A stretch of 64,000 nt of DNA from Aquimarina rhabdastrellae (GTDB taxonomy: Bacteria; Bacteroidota; Bacteroidia; Flavobacteriales; Flavobacteriaceae), in NCBI GenBank assembly GCA_947387485.1, contig CANDNT010000001.1, positions 248,001 through 312,000 of the forward strand. The letters are read 5' to 3'. This document shows positions 1-9,584 of the stretch, piece by piece (position 1 is the stretch's first letter; the number at the start of each line of letters is the position of its first letter). Below the pieces are notes generated by a model. That model worked only from the letters and a program-made list of their open reading frames with translations. It did not search any database and was not told where the DNA came from. The position numbers and the translations under genes were made by a program.

Positions 1-715
1 TGAAATCGCCGGTACATCTGCAATATTAATAGCATCAGAATTAATGAGTAATGCTACACAAGGCCCTGGTTTAATGATGGGAAATATTAGTGGCGTTCCT
101 CCTGTAGAAGTTGTTATTATAGGTGCTGGTACTGTAGGTGAGTTTGCTGCTAGAGCAGCTTTAGGATTAGGTGCTAATGTCAAGGTTTTTGATAATTCTA
201 TAACAAAGCTACGCTGTATTCAAACTAATGTAGGTAGATCTTTATATACTTCGACTATACAACCTAAAAATTTATTAAAAGCACTACGCCGTTGTGATGT
301 TGTTATTGGTGCTGTACGAGGTAAAGATCGTTCTCCTATTCTTGTTTCAGAAACGATGGTTGAAGCCATGAAAACTGGCGCTGTTATTATTGATGTAAGT
401 ATAGATATGGGAGGTTGCTTTGAAACTAGTGAAGTTACTACTCATGATCATCCTGTTTTTGTGAAACACGGTGTTATTCATTATGGGGTTCCTAATATTC
501 CTTCAAGATATGCTAGAACTTCCTCTATGTCAATAAGCAATATCTTTACTCCTTATTTATTACATATTGGGGAAGAAGGTGGTATAGAAAATTCTTTACG
601 TTTTGATCGTGGTTTAAAAAATGGAGTGTATTTTTACCACGGAATTTTAACTAATAAAGCTGTAGCAGATTGGTATGATTTATCGTATAGAGATATCAAT
701 TTGCTGATATTATAA
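1..715 (+). CDS. ald: alanine dehydrogenase, C-terminal part (5' end outside window)
   Basis: The reading frame is open from base 2, before the first internal ATG at 44, so the gene starts upstream of the window. The protein would oxidise L-alanine to pyruvate with NAD+. A Rossmann dinucleotide-binding motif (GAGTVGEFAARAA) is followed by the typical VRGKDRSPILV and VIIDVSIDMGGCFETS segments of the alanine dehydrogenase/transhydrogenase family, and by a proline-containing HYGVPNIPSRYARTSS stretch. The C-terminus looks complete. The next gene begins five bases after the stop codon, so the two are probably co-transcribed. The family call is firm; only the catalytic N-terminal domain is missing because of the window edge. 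Confidence 0.93.
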   Translation, partial: EIAGTSAILIASELMSNATQGPGLMMGNISGVPPVEVVIIGAGTVGEFAARAALGLGANVKVFDNSITKLRCIQTNVGRSLYTSTIQPKNLLKALRRCDVVIGAVRGKDRSPILVSETMVEAMKTGAVIIDVSIDMGGCFETSEVTTHDHPVFVKHGVIHYGVPNIPSRYARTSSMSISNIFTPYLLHIGEEGGIENSLRFDRGLKNGVYFYHGILTNKAVADWYDLSYRDINLLIL

Positions 716-720
716 TTTTT

Positions 721-1089
721 ATGAGTTTATTAAAACGTTTAATGTATTATGCCGGTGGGTTTGTAATCGGTTTAATTATACTATTTTTCTTTTTAGGAGG
801 TAAAAAAACCTCTTGTGCATATGGGCCTAATGCTCGAGTTTTAAAAAATATTCGTTTAAAAGAGCGAGTTTTTTCTGATGCTGCCAAGCAAACAATGCAA
901 CTAAAGACTATTGATACTGCAGAAATTTCTTTTGTTTTAACTGAAGGGTCTGTTGACTTTTCTAAAAGTAATACAAAATTAGATTCCTGTAAAAGTTATG
1001 TTATAGAGAGTACTCTTAGAGAAAAACAAATCTTATTACATGTTGAAAACTGCAATAATCAAGCAAAAATCAACACTATAGAATACTAA
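721..1089 (+). CDS. small membrane-anchored DUF4258-type protein
   Basis: A 122-residue protein with one N-terminal membrane segment (about residues 8-27, ending in a glycine-rich FFFLGGKK) followed by a conserved-looking CAYGPNARVLKNIRLKERVFS block. From memory this block is typical of DUF4258 proteins found directly downstream of alanine dehydrogenase genes in flavobacteria. The rest is a small soluble domain with two further cysteines. The function is unknown. It starts five bases after ald and is followed by a strong bidirectional terminator, so it is most likely the last gene of the ald operon. The family assignment is recognition, not a search result. Confidence 0.75.
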   Translation: MSLLKRLMYYAGGFVIGLIILFFFLGGKKTSCAYGPNARVLKNIRLKERVFSDAAKQTMQLKTIDTAEISFVLTEGSVDFSKSNTKLDSCKSYVIESTLREKQILLHVENCNNQAKINTIEY

Positions 1090-1091
1090 AT

Positions 1092-1127
1092 AAAAAAGGC
1101 TTTGAATTAAAAATCAAAGCCTTTTTT
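1092..1127. terminator. bidirectional intrinsic terminator
   Basis: A perfect 14-bp inverted repeat (AAAAAAGGCTTTGA / TCAAAGCCTTTTTT) with an 8-nt A-rich loop lies between the convergent genes ending at 1089 (+) and 1134 (-). The T-tract on each strand makes it usable in both directions. Confidence 0.88.
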
Positions 1128-1133
1128 ATATTC

Positions 1134-1550
1134 TTATTTTTTATCTTTCAATCTATTTTTAACGCTTCTTAGAATTTCTTCAAAGTTATTTTTATGAATT
1201 TCATATTGTTCATCGGATAAAATATCTTTTACTTCTTTATTTTGCTTTGCAATCAATTCGTTAAGTTTTGTTTCAATTTCTGAAACTTCAAGTTCCATAT
1301 CTTTATCATCCAATCTTTTCATCTTAACAGTATAATATAAAATTACACTATAATATTCATCCAATTTATCTTGTGATAAATTCATTTTCTCTGTTTGTTC
1401 ATAAAACCATAGTTGCATACGATCTTTTTCTACAGAATCGAATATCTCTACTTTATTCTTTGCTCTTTCTTCTTGTGCTTGTTGGGCATTAATAGTAAAA
1501 CTCCATACACAAATCAAAATCATACTCAATACTAATTTCATCTTACTCAT
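1134..1550 (-). CDS. small secreted helical protein of unknown function
   Basis: A 138-residue protein with a signal peptide ending at INAQ (about residue 22). The remainder is highly charged and helical, with LSQDKLDEYY and LSDEQYEIHKNNFEEIL segments that recall periplasmic LTXXQ/Spy-like or DUF-type helical proteins, but I cannot assign a family. Two starts are possible: ATG at 1550, overlapping the stop codon of the upstream channel gene by eight bases, or ATG at 1541, which gives a classic signal peptide and no overlap. The close link to the K+ channel gene indicates one transcript. Confidence 0.75.
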   Translation of the reverse strand: MSKMKLVLSMILICVWSFTINAQQAQEERAKNKVEIFDSVEKDRMQLWFYEQTEKMNLSQDKLDEYYSVILYYTVKMKRLDDKDMELEVSEIETKLNELIAKQNKEVKDILSDEQYEIHKNNFEEILRSVKNRLKDKK

Positions 1551-2256
1551 TTTTTATTTCGTTTTTAATACTATGTCTTATATACTTTTCAACTACTACT
1601 GCTGTAATAATCACAATATAAAATTGCCCCATAAGTCCTGTTAAAATTGCTGCCTTTTGTGCAGTAGGAGTAATAGGTATAACTTCTCCATAACCAATCG
1701 TCAACAAAGTTATATAACTGTAATACAACAATGTATCTGTTTTCTCTGGTATAGATACTGACTCTAATAATATTCCACCAAAAGATCCTGGTGTAGCTAT
1801 TTCTATAGTTAAAAATATAAAAAAAGCAACTAATCCTAAAGCAATATAACCACTCATTAATCCAAAAATTACATTTTTATTTACCTTCTGAGTGTTCCAT
1901 ACTTGTCTAATAATTTCAATAGTCACTATAACATAGAATAAAAAATAGGTACCAAATTGAAGAAATCTTATTGTATTTATATCTTTAGGTCTACTTACTA
2001 CTTCTGTCCCATATACACTCAGAACAACTGTTAAAAGCAATGCAAAAAAAATGGCTAGCTTCTTCTTTTTAGAAATTAATAATATTCCTGTTATAACATT
2101 TATCAATAAAATTATTGGCATAACAACTTTCTCAAACAGTACTAATGGAAATATTAATGACCCAAATAAAACTCCTAATAAACTAAAAAAGAAAAATTCA
2201 AATCTATACTTATATAATTTTCTAATCATACTGCTTTTAGCCATTGCGTTTACCAT
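1543..2256 (-). CDS. potassium channel family protein (TIGYGE selectivity filter)
   Basis: A 237-residue integral membrane protein. Several hydrophobic segments (about residues 22-40, 44-60, 66-84, 98-114, 130-152) precede a pore loop with the selectivity-filter motif TIGYGE near residue 188, and a final inner helix (about 198-222). This is the two-helix-plus-pore signature of K+ channels, preceded by extra N-terminal helices. There is no RCK/TrkA nucleotide-binding domain, so any gating domain is unlike that of Kch or MthK channels. It shares an eight-base overlap with the next gene on the minus strand. A start at the second ATG (MAKSS, four codons in) is also possible. Confidence 0.85.
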   Translation of the reverse strand: MVNAMAKSSMIRKLYKYRFEFFFFSLLGVLFGSLIFPLVLFEKVVMPIILLINVITGILLISKKKKLAIFFALLLTVVLSVYGTEVVSRPKDINTIRFLQFGTYFLFYVIVTIEIIRQVWNTQKVNKNVIFGLMSGYIALGLVAFFIFLTIEIATPGSFGGILLESVSIPEKTDTLLYYSYITLLTIGYGEVIPITPTAQKAAILTGLMGQFYIVIITAVVVEKYIRHSIKNEIKNE

Positions 2257-2342
2257 ATCAAAACATCTTTAATTTATTACGATACACTTAAATTGTATAT
2301 AAACTTCAAATATAAATTATATAACTTTATTTATTTTCAATA

Positions 2343-2372
2343 AAAAAGGTTCAGATATTTCTGAACCTTTTT
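2343..2372 (-). terminator. intrinsic terminator after the beta-propeller gene
   Basis: A perfect 12-bp inverted repeat (AAAAAGGTTCAG / CTGAACCTTTTT) with a 6-nt loop sits 22 bases past the stop codon of the minus-strand gene 2395-4884. It gives a U-run on the minus strand; the plus strand also has a T-run. Confidence 0.85.
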
Positions 2373-2394
2373 ATAATTTATTGAAATTTATTTA

Positions 2395-4884
2395 TTACTT
2401 CTTTATAAACTTTCGAGTAGCAATACCTGTTTCGCTATTAATTCTTAAGAAATAAAATCCTGAATTAAAACTAGAAATATCAACCTTCTTAAGTTCATCA
2501 AGCTTTTGATTTCTTTCAAAATGGACTAGTTTACCATTAATATCAAATATTCTAAGTTCTACATCAAAACCTTGATCCCATTTAACATTAATCTCATTTG
2601 TACTTGGATTAGGGTAAATATCTAACGAATTATATAATGCATGTTCTTCTACAGCCAAAGTTGTATCATAAACAGGCGAACTCCATAAACCACGTCCATA
2701 TGTACCCGCATAAATTTTATTTTCAACTGTATTAATCTCTAATTCATTAACTATTACATTAGGTATTCCGTTACTAAAAGACTCCCATGTACTCAATCTA
2801 TCGTCTATATAATATATACCATAGTTCATACCTAAATACAATCCATTATTTCCGTTATCTTCCCATGTCAAACACAATGCAGAGAAATTTGGTAATCCTG
2901 TATTAGAAGCATTCCATGTAGTCCCTCCATCATTAGATATCATTACTTTGTCTGATGCAGCTAAAGTAACTGCTACTTTATCTGGATTAGATGGGTGAAT
3001 AGCTATATCATTAATTCTACCTTGAAAGATTTTTATCAATCCCCATGTTGTTGCCCCACCATCACTCGTTTTATATAAATACTGGTCATGAGATGCAAAC
3101 ATTACATTATTATCAGATTTGGCAATTTTAAGATCAGCTAAATTAGTACCAAAACTTTGCGAAACTGCAACCCAATTATATCCACCATTATCAGATTTAT
3201 ATACTTTATCATATCCTGTATAAACAACATCTGTTGTTATTGGATCTTGTTCAAATGGTGTAATCCAGTTTCCTTGTCTACCTTCAGGTGATGGCAACCC
3301 GCTATAACTATTTCCTCCGTTAAAAGTTTTATATAAACCACCGAATTGTACTGTTCCATACATTACTTTAGTATCATCCTTATCAACAAAAGATTCCATT
3401 CCATCTGCACCTAACCAATCTTTCCATCCTTGGTTTTCAATATAAAAAGAAGTACCATTATCTTGAGCTCCTCCTGTAACAACAACATCATCTGTTTGAG
3501 ATATTCCAATTTTATAAAATTGTCGAATTCCTAAACCATTAGTTAAATCAGTATAATAATCTGTACTCATCACCGAAGGATTATTAGCTACAAAAATCCC
3601 TCCATCTGAACCAACAAATAATTTATCATGCGCAAAAATTAATAAATCAACATCCGCATGACAGTAACCTATACCCAAAGCTTGAGTAGTTGATGGCATC
3701 CATTGAGACGATATAGTAAATGTATTTCCACCGTCAGTAGATCTCCATGTATTAATACCAGCTATATGTATTTCATCTCCATTAGTACTTGATATAGCGA
3801 TATCCATATCTCTTGGTGCTTGACCTCTACTATCTCCTCCATTTGTGTCATATCCAAAATAATTTTTTGTATGTCCCATGGCAGTAAAACTACTTCCAGA
3901 ATCTTCTGATTTATAAATTTCATTGAATCTACCGCCTGAAGATGTTGCTTCTAAAACAAATACTTTATCTGGAATTGCTTCTGATACTCCCATCATTTTT
4001 GGTCCATTACTAAAACCAGAAATTCTAGAAAAAGTATTTCCACCATCTGTAGATTTATACACATTATTTCCTGAAGCATACACTGTATTTAAATCTCCTG
4101 GCTTGAATTCTACATCAAAACCATTTGAATCACTACCAATTCTACTCCAGTTTACTCCTCCATTTACTGACTTATACAAACCTCCATATTGAGCACTTAA
4201 AAACATAATATTCGTGTCTGTAGGATGTATTAAAATTTTATTGATATCACCATTAACATTAGAAGAATGTACATCCCATGTACTTCCTGCATCTGTAGAT
4301 TTATAAATTACTCCATTACTAGATCCCCAATAATATGTCGAGGAATTAGTTGGATCCATAGCCAAAGCATAAACACGCATGTTATTATGATTATCTGTAA
4401 GTGGAGTCCAATTAGCCCCTCTATCGGTTGTTTTCCAAACACCTCCTGTTTGACTACCTACAACAATATGATTTTCATCATTAGGATCTATAGCTATAGA
4501 AGTTATTCTACCAACTCCAGGGTTCCATCCAGATGTTGCTTCATATTGTTTTGGACCATGTTCTATCCAACTAGAATTAGTGTTGTTACTATTCTTAGCA
4601 TTTAACTCACTATTATAACGCTCTAATTCTTCAAAATAAAATAAATTAGATTTTAACTCTCCATTTTCATCTTGAAACCTTAACGCATTATATTCCCATC
4701 TTTTAAATTGTTTGTAGCCTGTTCCTTTGCCACGACCAATTTGATCAAAATAGTTTTCTGCTGATTGTTGAATTTGTTCTACTGTATATCCGCCCTGGGA
4801 TATCATTTTTTGATACTCTTGTGCCTGAAGGGGAGCTATAGCCAATAAAGCTATAATGGCACTACGATAGATGCTTTTTTTCAT
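2395..4884 (-). CDS. secreted BNR/VPS10-like beta-propeller protein with T9SS type A sorting domain
   Basis: The ATG at 4884 (MKKSIYRSAIIALLAIAPLQAQ) gives an ideal signal peptide; the longer frame to 4935 adds 17 implausible residues. The 829-residue protein carries many sialidase/sortilin-type Asp-box repeats (TTDRGANWTPL, STDAGSTWD, SVNGGVNWS, STDGGNTFS, SDNGGYNWV, SNDGGTTWN) that build one or two large beta-propellers. The last ~80 residues (DIYPNPSTNEINVKW ... FYFLRINSETGIATRKFIKK) form a T9SS type A C-terminal signal, so the protein should be exported through the outer membrane and either released or anchored. The substrate is unknown; no sialidase active-site set (Arg triad, FRIP) was seen. 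PorQ, a component of the same secretion machinery, is encoded 0.9 kb upstream. Confidence 0.9.
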   Translation of the reverse strand: MKKSIYRSAIIALLAIAPLQAQEYQKMISQGGYTVEQIQQSAENYFDQIGRGKGTGYKQFKRWEYNALRFQDENGELKSNLFYFEELERYNSELNAKNSNNTNSSWIEHGPKQYEATSGWNPGVGRITSIAIDPNDENHIVVGSQTGGVWKTTDRGANWTPLTDNHNNMRVYALAMDPTNSSTYYWGSSNGVIYKSTDAGSTWDVHSSNVNGDINKILIHPTDTNIMFLSAQYGGLYKSVNGGVNWSRIGSDSNGFDVEFKPGDLNTVYASGNNVYKSTDGGNTFSRISGFSNGPKMMGVSEAIPDKVFVLEATSSGGRFNEIYKSEDSGSSFTAMGHTKNYFGYDTNGGDSRGQAPRDMDIAISSTNGDEIHIAGINTWRSTDGGNTFTISSQWMPSTTQALGIGYCHADVDLLIFAHDKLFVGSDGGIFVANNPSVMSTDYYTDLTNGLGIRQFYKIGISQTDDVVVTGGAQDNGTSFYIENQGWKDWLGADGMESFVDKDDTKVMYGTVQFGGLYKTFNGGNSYSGLPSPEGRQGNWITPFEQDPITTDVVYTGYDKVYKSDNGGYNWVAVSQSFGTNLADLKIAKSDNNVMFASHDQYLYKTSDGGATTWGLIKIFQGRINDIAIHPSNPDKVAVTLAASDKVMISNDGGTTWNASNTGLPNFSALCLTWEDNGNNGLYLGMNYGIYYIDDRLSTWESFSNGIPNVIVNELEINTVENKIYAGTYGRGLWSSPVYDTTLAVEEHALYNSLDIYPNPSTNEINVKWDQGFDVELRIFDINGKLVHFERNQKLDELKKVDISSFNSGFYFLRINSETGIATRKFIKK

Positions 4885-4980
4885 CTTGATTAGTTGATTA
4901 TTAATTAGATTTTGTGATTGAATCAAAGTTAACAAAACAAATGAATGTAACTTGTAAATAGTAAACGTTTTATATAAAAA

Positions 4981-5002
4981 AAACCCTACTTAAGTAAGGT
5001 TT
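4981..5002 (-). terminator. probable terminator of the porQ-cmk operon
   Basis: An inverted repeat, AAACC-c-TACTTAAGTA-a-GGTTT, with one mismatch lies 28 bases after the cmk stop codon. On the minus strand it is followed by eight U residues. It has no proper loop unless the central TACTTAAGTA opens. Confidence 0.6.
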
Positions 5003-5029
5003 TAACATTTCATGTAGTAAAACTATGAT

Positions 5030-5719
5030 TTATTTAACAGCATTGTTAACTATTTCAAAAATCTTCTCAAATTGACCTTCTAGAGTTAAATTTGAATTAT
5101 CTATAACTATTGCATCTTCAGCTTTTTTTAATGGAGAATCTTTTCTAGTACTATCAATATGGTCTCTATCTACAACATTTTTAAGTACTTCTTCATAGGT
5201 TACTTTATCTCCTCTATCAACCAATTCTTTATATCTACGTTCTGCTCTATCTTTGGCTGTAGCTGTCATAAAAAGTTTTAGTTCTGCTTTAGGAAAAACT
5301 ACAGTACCTATATCCCTTCCGTCCATTACTATTCCTTTTTCTTCTCCCATTTCTTGTTGCTGTTCAACTAATTTTGTTCTCACTTCACTAATTGCAGCTA
5401 CTTGACTTACAAAAGAAGAAACTTCTAAACTCCTAATTTCTCTCTCAACATTTTTTCCATTTAAAACCACTTCATTTCTTCCAGAATCTTTATTAATTTC
5501 AAATCTTATTTGAATTTCTGATAGCACTTGAATAAGAGTATGACTATCAAAATGCTCTTTATCTATCAAATCTTTTTGCATAGCATATAATGTAACAGAA
5601 CGATACATAGCTCCGGTATCCACATATACATACCCTAATTCTTTAGCCAATCTTCTTGCAACTGTACTTTTTCCAGTAGAAGAATGTCCATCAATGGCTA
5701 TAATTATTTTATTTCCCAC
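5030..5719 (-). CDS. cmk: (d)CMP kinase
   Basis: A 229-residue cytosolic kinase that transfers phosphate from ATP to CMP or dCMP in pyrimidine nucleotide recycling. The P-loop GHSSTGKST is at residues 11-19, followed by the CMP-kinase signature YVDTGAMYRSVT, the MDGRDIGTVVFPKAELKLFMTA segment, and the ERRYKEL and DSPLKKAEDAIVIDNS motifs. The length is usual for the family. It lies 20 bases downstream of porQ on the same strand, a pairing I recall from other flavobacteria, and a probable terminator follows. No anomalies. Confidence 0.96.
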   Translation of the reverse strand: MGNKIIIAIDGHSSTGKSTVARRLAKELGYVYVDTGAMYRSVTLYAMQKDLIDKEHFDSHTLIQVLSEIQIRFEINKDSGRNEVVLNGKNVEREIRSLEVSSFVSQVAAISEVRTKLVEQQQEMGEEKGIVMDGRDIGTVVFPKAELKLFMTATAKDRAERRYKELVDRGDKVTYEEVLKNVVDRDHIDSTRKDSPLKKAEDAIVIDNSNLTLEGQFEKIFEIVNNAVK

Positions 5720-5739
5720 TAAAATGTTTTATTCTTAAT

Positions 5740-6762
5740 TTATAAATTTACGTTAAGTCCGAAGAAACTTGACGATGCTGCTGCATTATATCTCGCATAT
5801 GTATAACTAAATCTAAATTTCCCTAATTTAATTGCTATACCTCCGCTTAATCCTGCAAACGAACGTTGATCGACTATTCGCAATTCTTCAGATCTTCTAA
5901 AATTATATCCTAATCGCACAGTAAACCCTCCTTCTGGAAATGCCTCTACTCCTATAACTGTATGACGTAATACATTGTTAAAAAAACTAGGATCATCTTG
6001 CTCTACATTACCTTCTAAATCTGTAATATTTCTAGCTGAATTACTAAATGCCAAATCCCAAGTTTGCAAGTTTTCAAATGTTAAATTCCATCTAATAGGA
6101 ACTTCTTTTAATGTCTGAGATATCCCTGCATCTATTTCTAACGGTAATTCTTCTCTCGTATCCTGATATAATGTAAATTGAGTACCCACATTACGTATTG
6201 CTAATCCTATATCCAATTTTTTATCGGCATCATGATAAAGCAATCCTAAATCTAGCGCTCCTCCTAAAGAAGTATACTCTTCTAATTTTGATGAAATTAC
6301 TTTTACATTTGCTCCAACATAAAACTTAGAGTTAGGTATATTTTTTGCAAATCCTACAGAAACAGCTACTTCTCCACCACTAAAATCTCCTATAGCATTA
6401 CCAAACTCGTCAAATCCGTCAAATGTACCATAATTGATATACGTAACTCCAGCTTGAAGTACATGCTCTTTATTTTCTCCTAAAGCATATGCATATGCTA
6501 CAGATCCATAGTTTACATCTGCTATATAATTTACGTAGTTAACACCTAAAGTTCTATCCATACTTATATTAATAGAAGCAGGATTGTACAATGCTGTAGT
6601 AGGATCTTGATCATATCCCGTAACATTTTTACCTCCTAAGGCTGCTTGTCGTGTAGAAGAAACTAAATTAAGAAATTGATAGGTATACTTTCCTCCAATT
6701 TGAGCATGAAGATGAAAGTTAACTACCCCCAGTACAAGTAAAAGTATGTATTTGCGCATCAT
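5740..6762 (-). CDS. porQ: type IX secretion system protein PorQ
   Basis: An outer-membrane beta-barrel protein of about 340 residues. PorQ belongs to the PorU-PorV-PorQ-PorZ group that attaches or processes T9SS cargo at the cell surface. The signal peptide MMRKYILLLVLGVVNFHLHA is followed by the family-typical start GGKYTYQFLNLVSSTRQAALGG and the DPTTALYNPASI block, then amphipathic beta strands ending at FFGLNVNL. The two ATGs at 6762 and 6759 are both better starts than the TTG at 6771. It is translated just ahead of cmk. Two likely T9SS substrates are encoded in this window (2395-4884 and 41393-42439). Confidence 0.92.
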   Translation of the reverse strand: MMRKYILLLVLGVVNFHLHAQIGGKYTYQFLNLVSSTRQAALGGKNVTGYDQDPTTALYNPASINISMDRTLGVNYVNYIADVNYGSVAYAYALGENKEHVLQAGVTYINYGTFDGFDEFGNAIGDFSGGEVAVSVGFAKNIPNSKFYVGANVKVISSKLEEYTSLGGALDLGLLYHDADKKLDIGLAIRNVGTQFTLYQDTREELPLEIDAGISQTLKEVPIRWNLTFENLQTWDLAFSNSARNITDLEGNVEQDDPSFFNNVLRHTVIGVEAFPEGGFTVRLGYNFRRSEELRIVDQRSFAGLSGGIAIKLGKFRFSYTYARYNAAASSSFFGLNVNL

Positions 6763-6840
6763 AGAAAGCAAAAATAAATGAATCTATTTTGATAAACCTT
6801 AATTCTTACAATTTATTTTATGTAAATATACAATCATTTT

Positions 6841-6884
6841 AAAACTAATAATGCCGACCTTAAAAAGTCGGCATTATTAGTTTT
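6841..6884. terminator. strong hairpin terminator of lon
   Basis: A perfect 18-bp inverted repeat (arms 6841-6858 and 6867-6884) with loop CTTAAAAA and A/T-rich ends stands 18 bases past the lon stop codon, separating lon from porQ. It is the longest perfect stem noted in the window. Confidence 0.88.
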
Positions 6885-6901
6885 ATAAATAAATTATCTT
6901 T

Positions 6902-9358
6902 TTATGCTTCAAGTTTTTTAGCATTCTTAACCTTAGTTTTAGTAATTGCTATGTCTAAAACTTCGCTCATTTCACTTACATAATGAAATGTTAACCCTTT
7001 AAGATACTCTTCTTTTATTTCATCTATGTCTCTCTTATTATCTTTACATAATAAGATTTCTTTGATCTTAGCTCTTTTAGCCGCAAGAATCTTCTCTTTT
7101 ATCCCTCCTACAGGAAGTACTTTTCCTCTTAAAGTGATCTCTCCTGTCATTGCTAAGCTCTTTTTCACTTTTCTTTGCGTAAACAATGATACTAACGAAG
7201 TTAACATCGTTACTCCTGCACTAGGTCCATCTTTAGGAGTTGCACCTTCTGGTACGTGAATATGAACATTATATTTATCAAAAATCTCTGGATTTATACC
7301 TAAGTCTTCTGCATTTGCTTTGATATATTCCATAGCAATAGTTGCAGATTCTTTCATTACTTTACCTAAGTTTCCAGTAATAGTCATATTACCTTTACCT
7401 TTAGATAAAATAGATTCTATAAATAAAATATCTCCTCCTACACTAGTCCAAGCTAATCCAGTAACTACTCCTGCTACATCATTATTTTCATACTTATCTC
7501 GCTCTAATCTAGGAGCGCCTAAAATCTCAACAATGTCTTCATTAGTAACTTTTACATTGTACTCTTCTTCCATTGCTATGCTCTTTGCAGCATAACGAAT
7601 TACTTTTGCTACTTGTTTTTCTAGACCACGTACACCTGATTCTCTTGTATACCCCTCTATGATCTTTTCTAATTGCGCTTTACCTATTTTTAAATGGTCA
7701 GCATTTAAGCCATGCTCTTTTAATTGTTTAGGCAACAGGTGTTGTTTAGCTATCTCCACCTTCTCTTCTATAGTATAACCTGTCACATTGATCACTTCCA
7801 TACGATCACGTAATGCAGGCTGTATTGTATTCATACTATTAGACGTAGCAATAAACATCACTTTAGAGAGGTCATATCCCATCTCTAAGAAATTATCATA
7901 AAATTCAGAATTTTGTTCTGGATCTAAAACTTCTAATAAAGCTGAAGAAGGATCTCCTTGATGACCACTTGATAATTTATCTATTTCATCAAGTACAAAT
8001 ACAGGGTTACTTGTTCCTGCCTTCTTTAAACTTTGTATAATTCTACCTGGCATTGCCCCTATATAGGTTTTTCTATGCCCTCTAATTTCGGCTTCATCTC
8101 TTAATCCACCTAAAGAAATACGTACATATTCTCTACCTAAAGCCTCAGCTATTGATTTTCCTAATGATGTTTTTCCTACCCCAGGAGGTCCATAAAGACA
8201 TAGTATAGGAGACTTCATATCATTACGTAACTTCAATACTGCCAAATACTCTATAATACGTTTCTTTACCTCATCTAGTCCATAATGATCTCTATCTAAA
8301 ATTTCTTTCGCTCTTTTTAGATCAAATTGATCTTCACTAAATTCATTCCAAGGTAATTCTAAAAATAAATCCAAATAGTTACGCTGAATTGAGTATTCTG
8401 CTACTTGAGGATTCATTCTACGCATTTTTGAAATTTCCTTATCAAAATGCTTTTTTATCTTATCATCCCACTTCTTCTCTTTCCCTTTAACAACCATTTC
8501 TTCGATCTCATCTTCATGAGAAACTCCTCCCAACTCTTCTTGAATTGTCTTCATCTGTTGATGTAAGAAATATTCACGTTGTTGTTGGTTCATATCACTC
8601 TGCACTTTATTTTGAATGTCATTACGCAATTCCAATTTCTGGAATTCAACATTCATAAACTTTAGTGTTTCCAAAGCTCTATCAGTAAGGTTATTTATTT
8701 CTAATAATCGTTGTTTTTCTTCAACAGGAATATTCATGTTTGAAGAAACGAAGTTGATTAAAAATGAATGACTTTCAATATTCTTTATTGCAAAAGTAGC
8801 TTCAGTAGGAATGTTTGGACTTTCCTTTATAATTTCAAGTGCTAGATCTTTAATAGATTCTATTATTGCACCGAATTCTTCACTATCTTTTTCTGGTCTA
8901 ATTTCTGGAACTTCACTAACAACTGCTTTAATATATGGTTCCTCTGCTTCAACCTTAGAAATTTCAAAACGTTTTTTACCTTGTAGAATAACAGTTGTAT
9001 TTCCATCAGGCATTTTAAGTACTCTTAAAATACGTGCAACTACACCTACTTGATTAATATCTGTAGCTGTTGGATTTTCAATACTTTCGTCTTTTTGCGC
9101 TACAACACCAATCACTTTGCTACCATTATTGGCATCATTAATCAATGCTATAGATTTATCTCTTCCAGCAGTAATAGGAATAACTACACCAGGAAACAGT
9201 ACCGTATTTCTAAGTGGTAAAATTGGTAAGTTCTCTGGTAAATCTTCTTTGTTTATTTCTTCCTCATCTTCTGGAGTCATCAATGGTATCAATTCTGCTT
9301 CTTCATCAATACCTTGAAGTGACAAACTGTCAAGGGTTACAAATTTTGATTTTGTCAT
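6902..9358 (-). CDS. lon: endopeptidase La (ATP-dependent Lon protease)
   Basis: An 818-residue cytosolic AAA+ serine protease that degrades misfolded and regulatory proteins. The substrate-binding LON domain (about 43-240, starting [18 protein letters not shown]) is followed by a coiled linker, the Walker A motif GPPGVGKTS (390-398), and the protease domain with PKDGPSAG carrying catalytic Ser713 and, 43 residues on, Lys756 (GGIKEK), matching the E. coli spacing. An acidic extension of about 40 residues precedes the LON domain, common in Bacteroidota. The start is ATG at 9358. A perfect 19-bp dyad lies 20 bases upstream (see 9378-9396) and no TAnnTTTG element is visible, suggesting non-housekeeping control. 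Confidence 0.97.
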   Translation of the reverse strand: MTKSKFVTLDSLSLQGIDEEAELIPLMTPEDEEEINKEDLPENLPILPLRNTVLFPGVVIPITAGRDKSIALINDANNGSKVIGVVAQKDESIENPTATDINQVGVVARILRVLKMPDGNTTVILQGKKRFEISKVEAEEPYIKAVVSEVPEIRPEKDSEEFGAIIESIKDLALEIIKESPNIPTEATFAIKNIESHSFLINFVSSNMNIPVEEKQRLLEINNLTDRALETLKFMNVEFQKLELRNDIQNKVQSDMNQQQREYFLHQQMKTIQEELGGVSHEDEIEEMVVKGKEKKWDDKIKKHFDKEISKMRRMNPQVAEYSIQRNYLDLFLELPWNEFSEDQFDLKRAKEILDRDHYGLDEVKKRIIEYLAVLKLRNDMKSPILCLYGPPGVGKTSLGKSIAEALGREYVRISLGGLRDEAEIRGHRKTYIGAMPGRIIQSLKKAGTSNPVFVLDEIDKLSSGHQGDPSSALLEVLDPEQNSEFYDNFLEMGYDLSKVMFIATSNSMNTIQPALRDRMEVINVTGYTIEEKVEIAKQHLLPKQLKEHGLNADHLKIGKAQLEKIIEGYTRESGVRGLEKQVAKVIRYAAKSIAMEEEYNVKVTNEDIVEILGAPRLERDKYENNDVAGVVTGLAWTSVGGDILFIESILSKGKGNMTITGNLGKVMKESATIAMEYIKANAEDLGINPEIFDKYNVHIHVPEGATPKDGPSAGVTMLTSLVSLFTQRKVKKSLAMTGEITLRGKVLPVGGIKEKILAAKRAKIKEILLCKDNKRDIDEIKEEYLKGLTFHYVSEMSEVLDIAITKTKVKNAKKLEA

Positions 9359-9377
9359 AAAGTTATTTATATGGTCA

Positions 9378-9396
9378 TTATGTCATTGAGACATAA
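9378..9396. promoter_or_regulatory. perfect dyad upstream of lon
   Basis: TTATGTC-ATTGA-GACATAA is a 7-bp perfect inverted repeat with a 5-nt spacer, located 20-38 bases before the lon ATG. The position fits an operator or an alternative-sigma promoter element. It shares the GTCATT core with sequences in front of clpB at 62072-62108. The assignment to heat-shock control is inference. Confidence 0.5.
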
Positions 9397-9532
9397 TTTT
9401 ATTCTGTTATCAAAAAAAATATATTATACTCAATCTAAGTAAAAACCTAGTAAATTCAATAGGTTTTGATAGATATTCATTACTATCGTTCAATAGTTAT
9501 GCCATAAAAATCAAAAAAAAATTATCACATAC

Positions 9533-9558
9533 TGTAACAATCCCACTTCTGTTATATC
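9533..9558 (+). promoter_or_regulatory. possible ECF-type promoter of the sigma factor operon
   Basis: TGTAACAA followed about 11 bases later by TTATATC stands 27-52 bases before the sigma factor start. A GTAAC-type -35 box is a common feature of ECF-sigma promoters and would fit autoregulation, but the -10 side is not distinctive. Confidence 0.3.
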
Positions 9559-9584
9559 TTTAAAATAAAGCTAACCATTAATTT

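Noticed and set aside
3923-4605. Plus-strand frames inside the beta-propeller gene
   Set aside because: They lie opposite a clear coding gene with strong repeat signatures and have no starts or motifs of their own.
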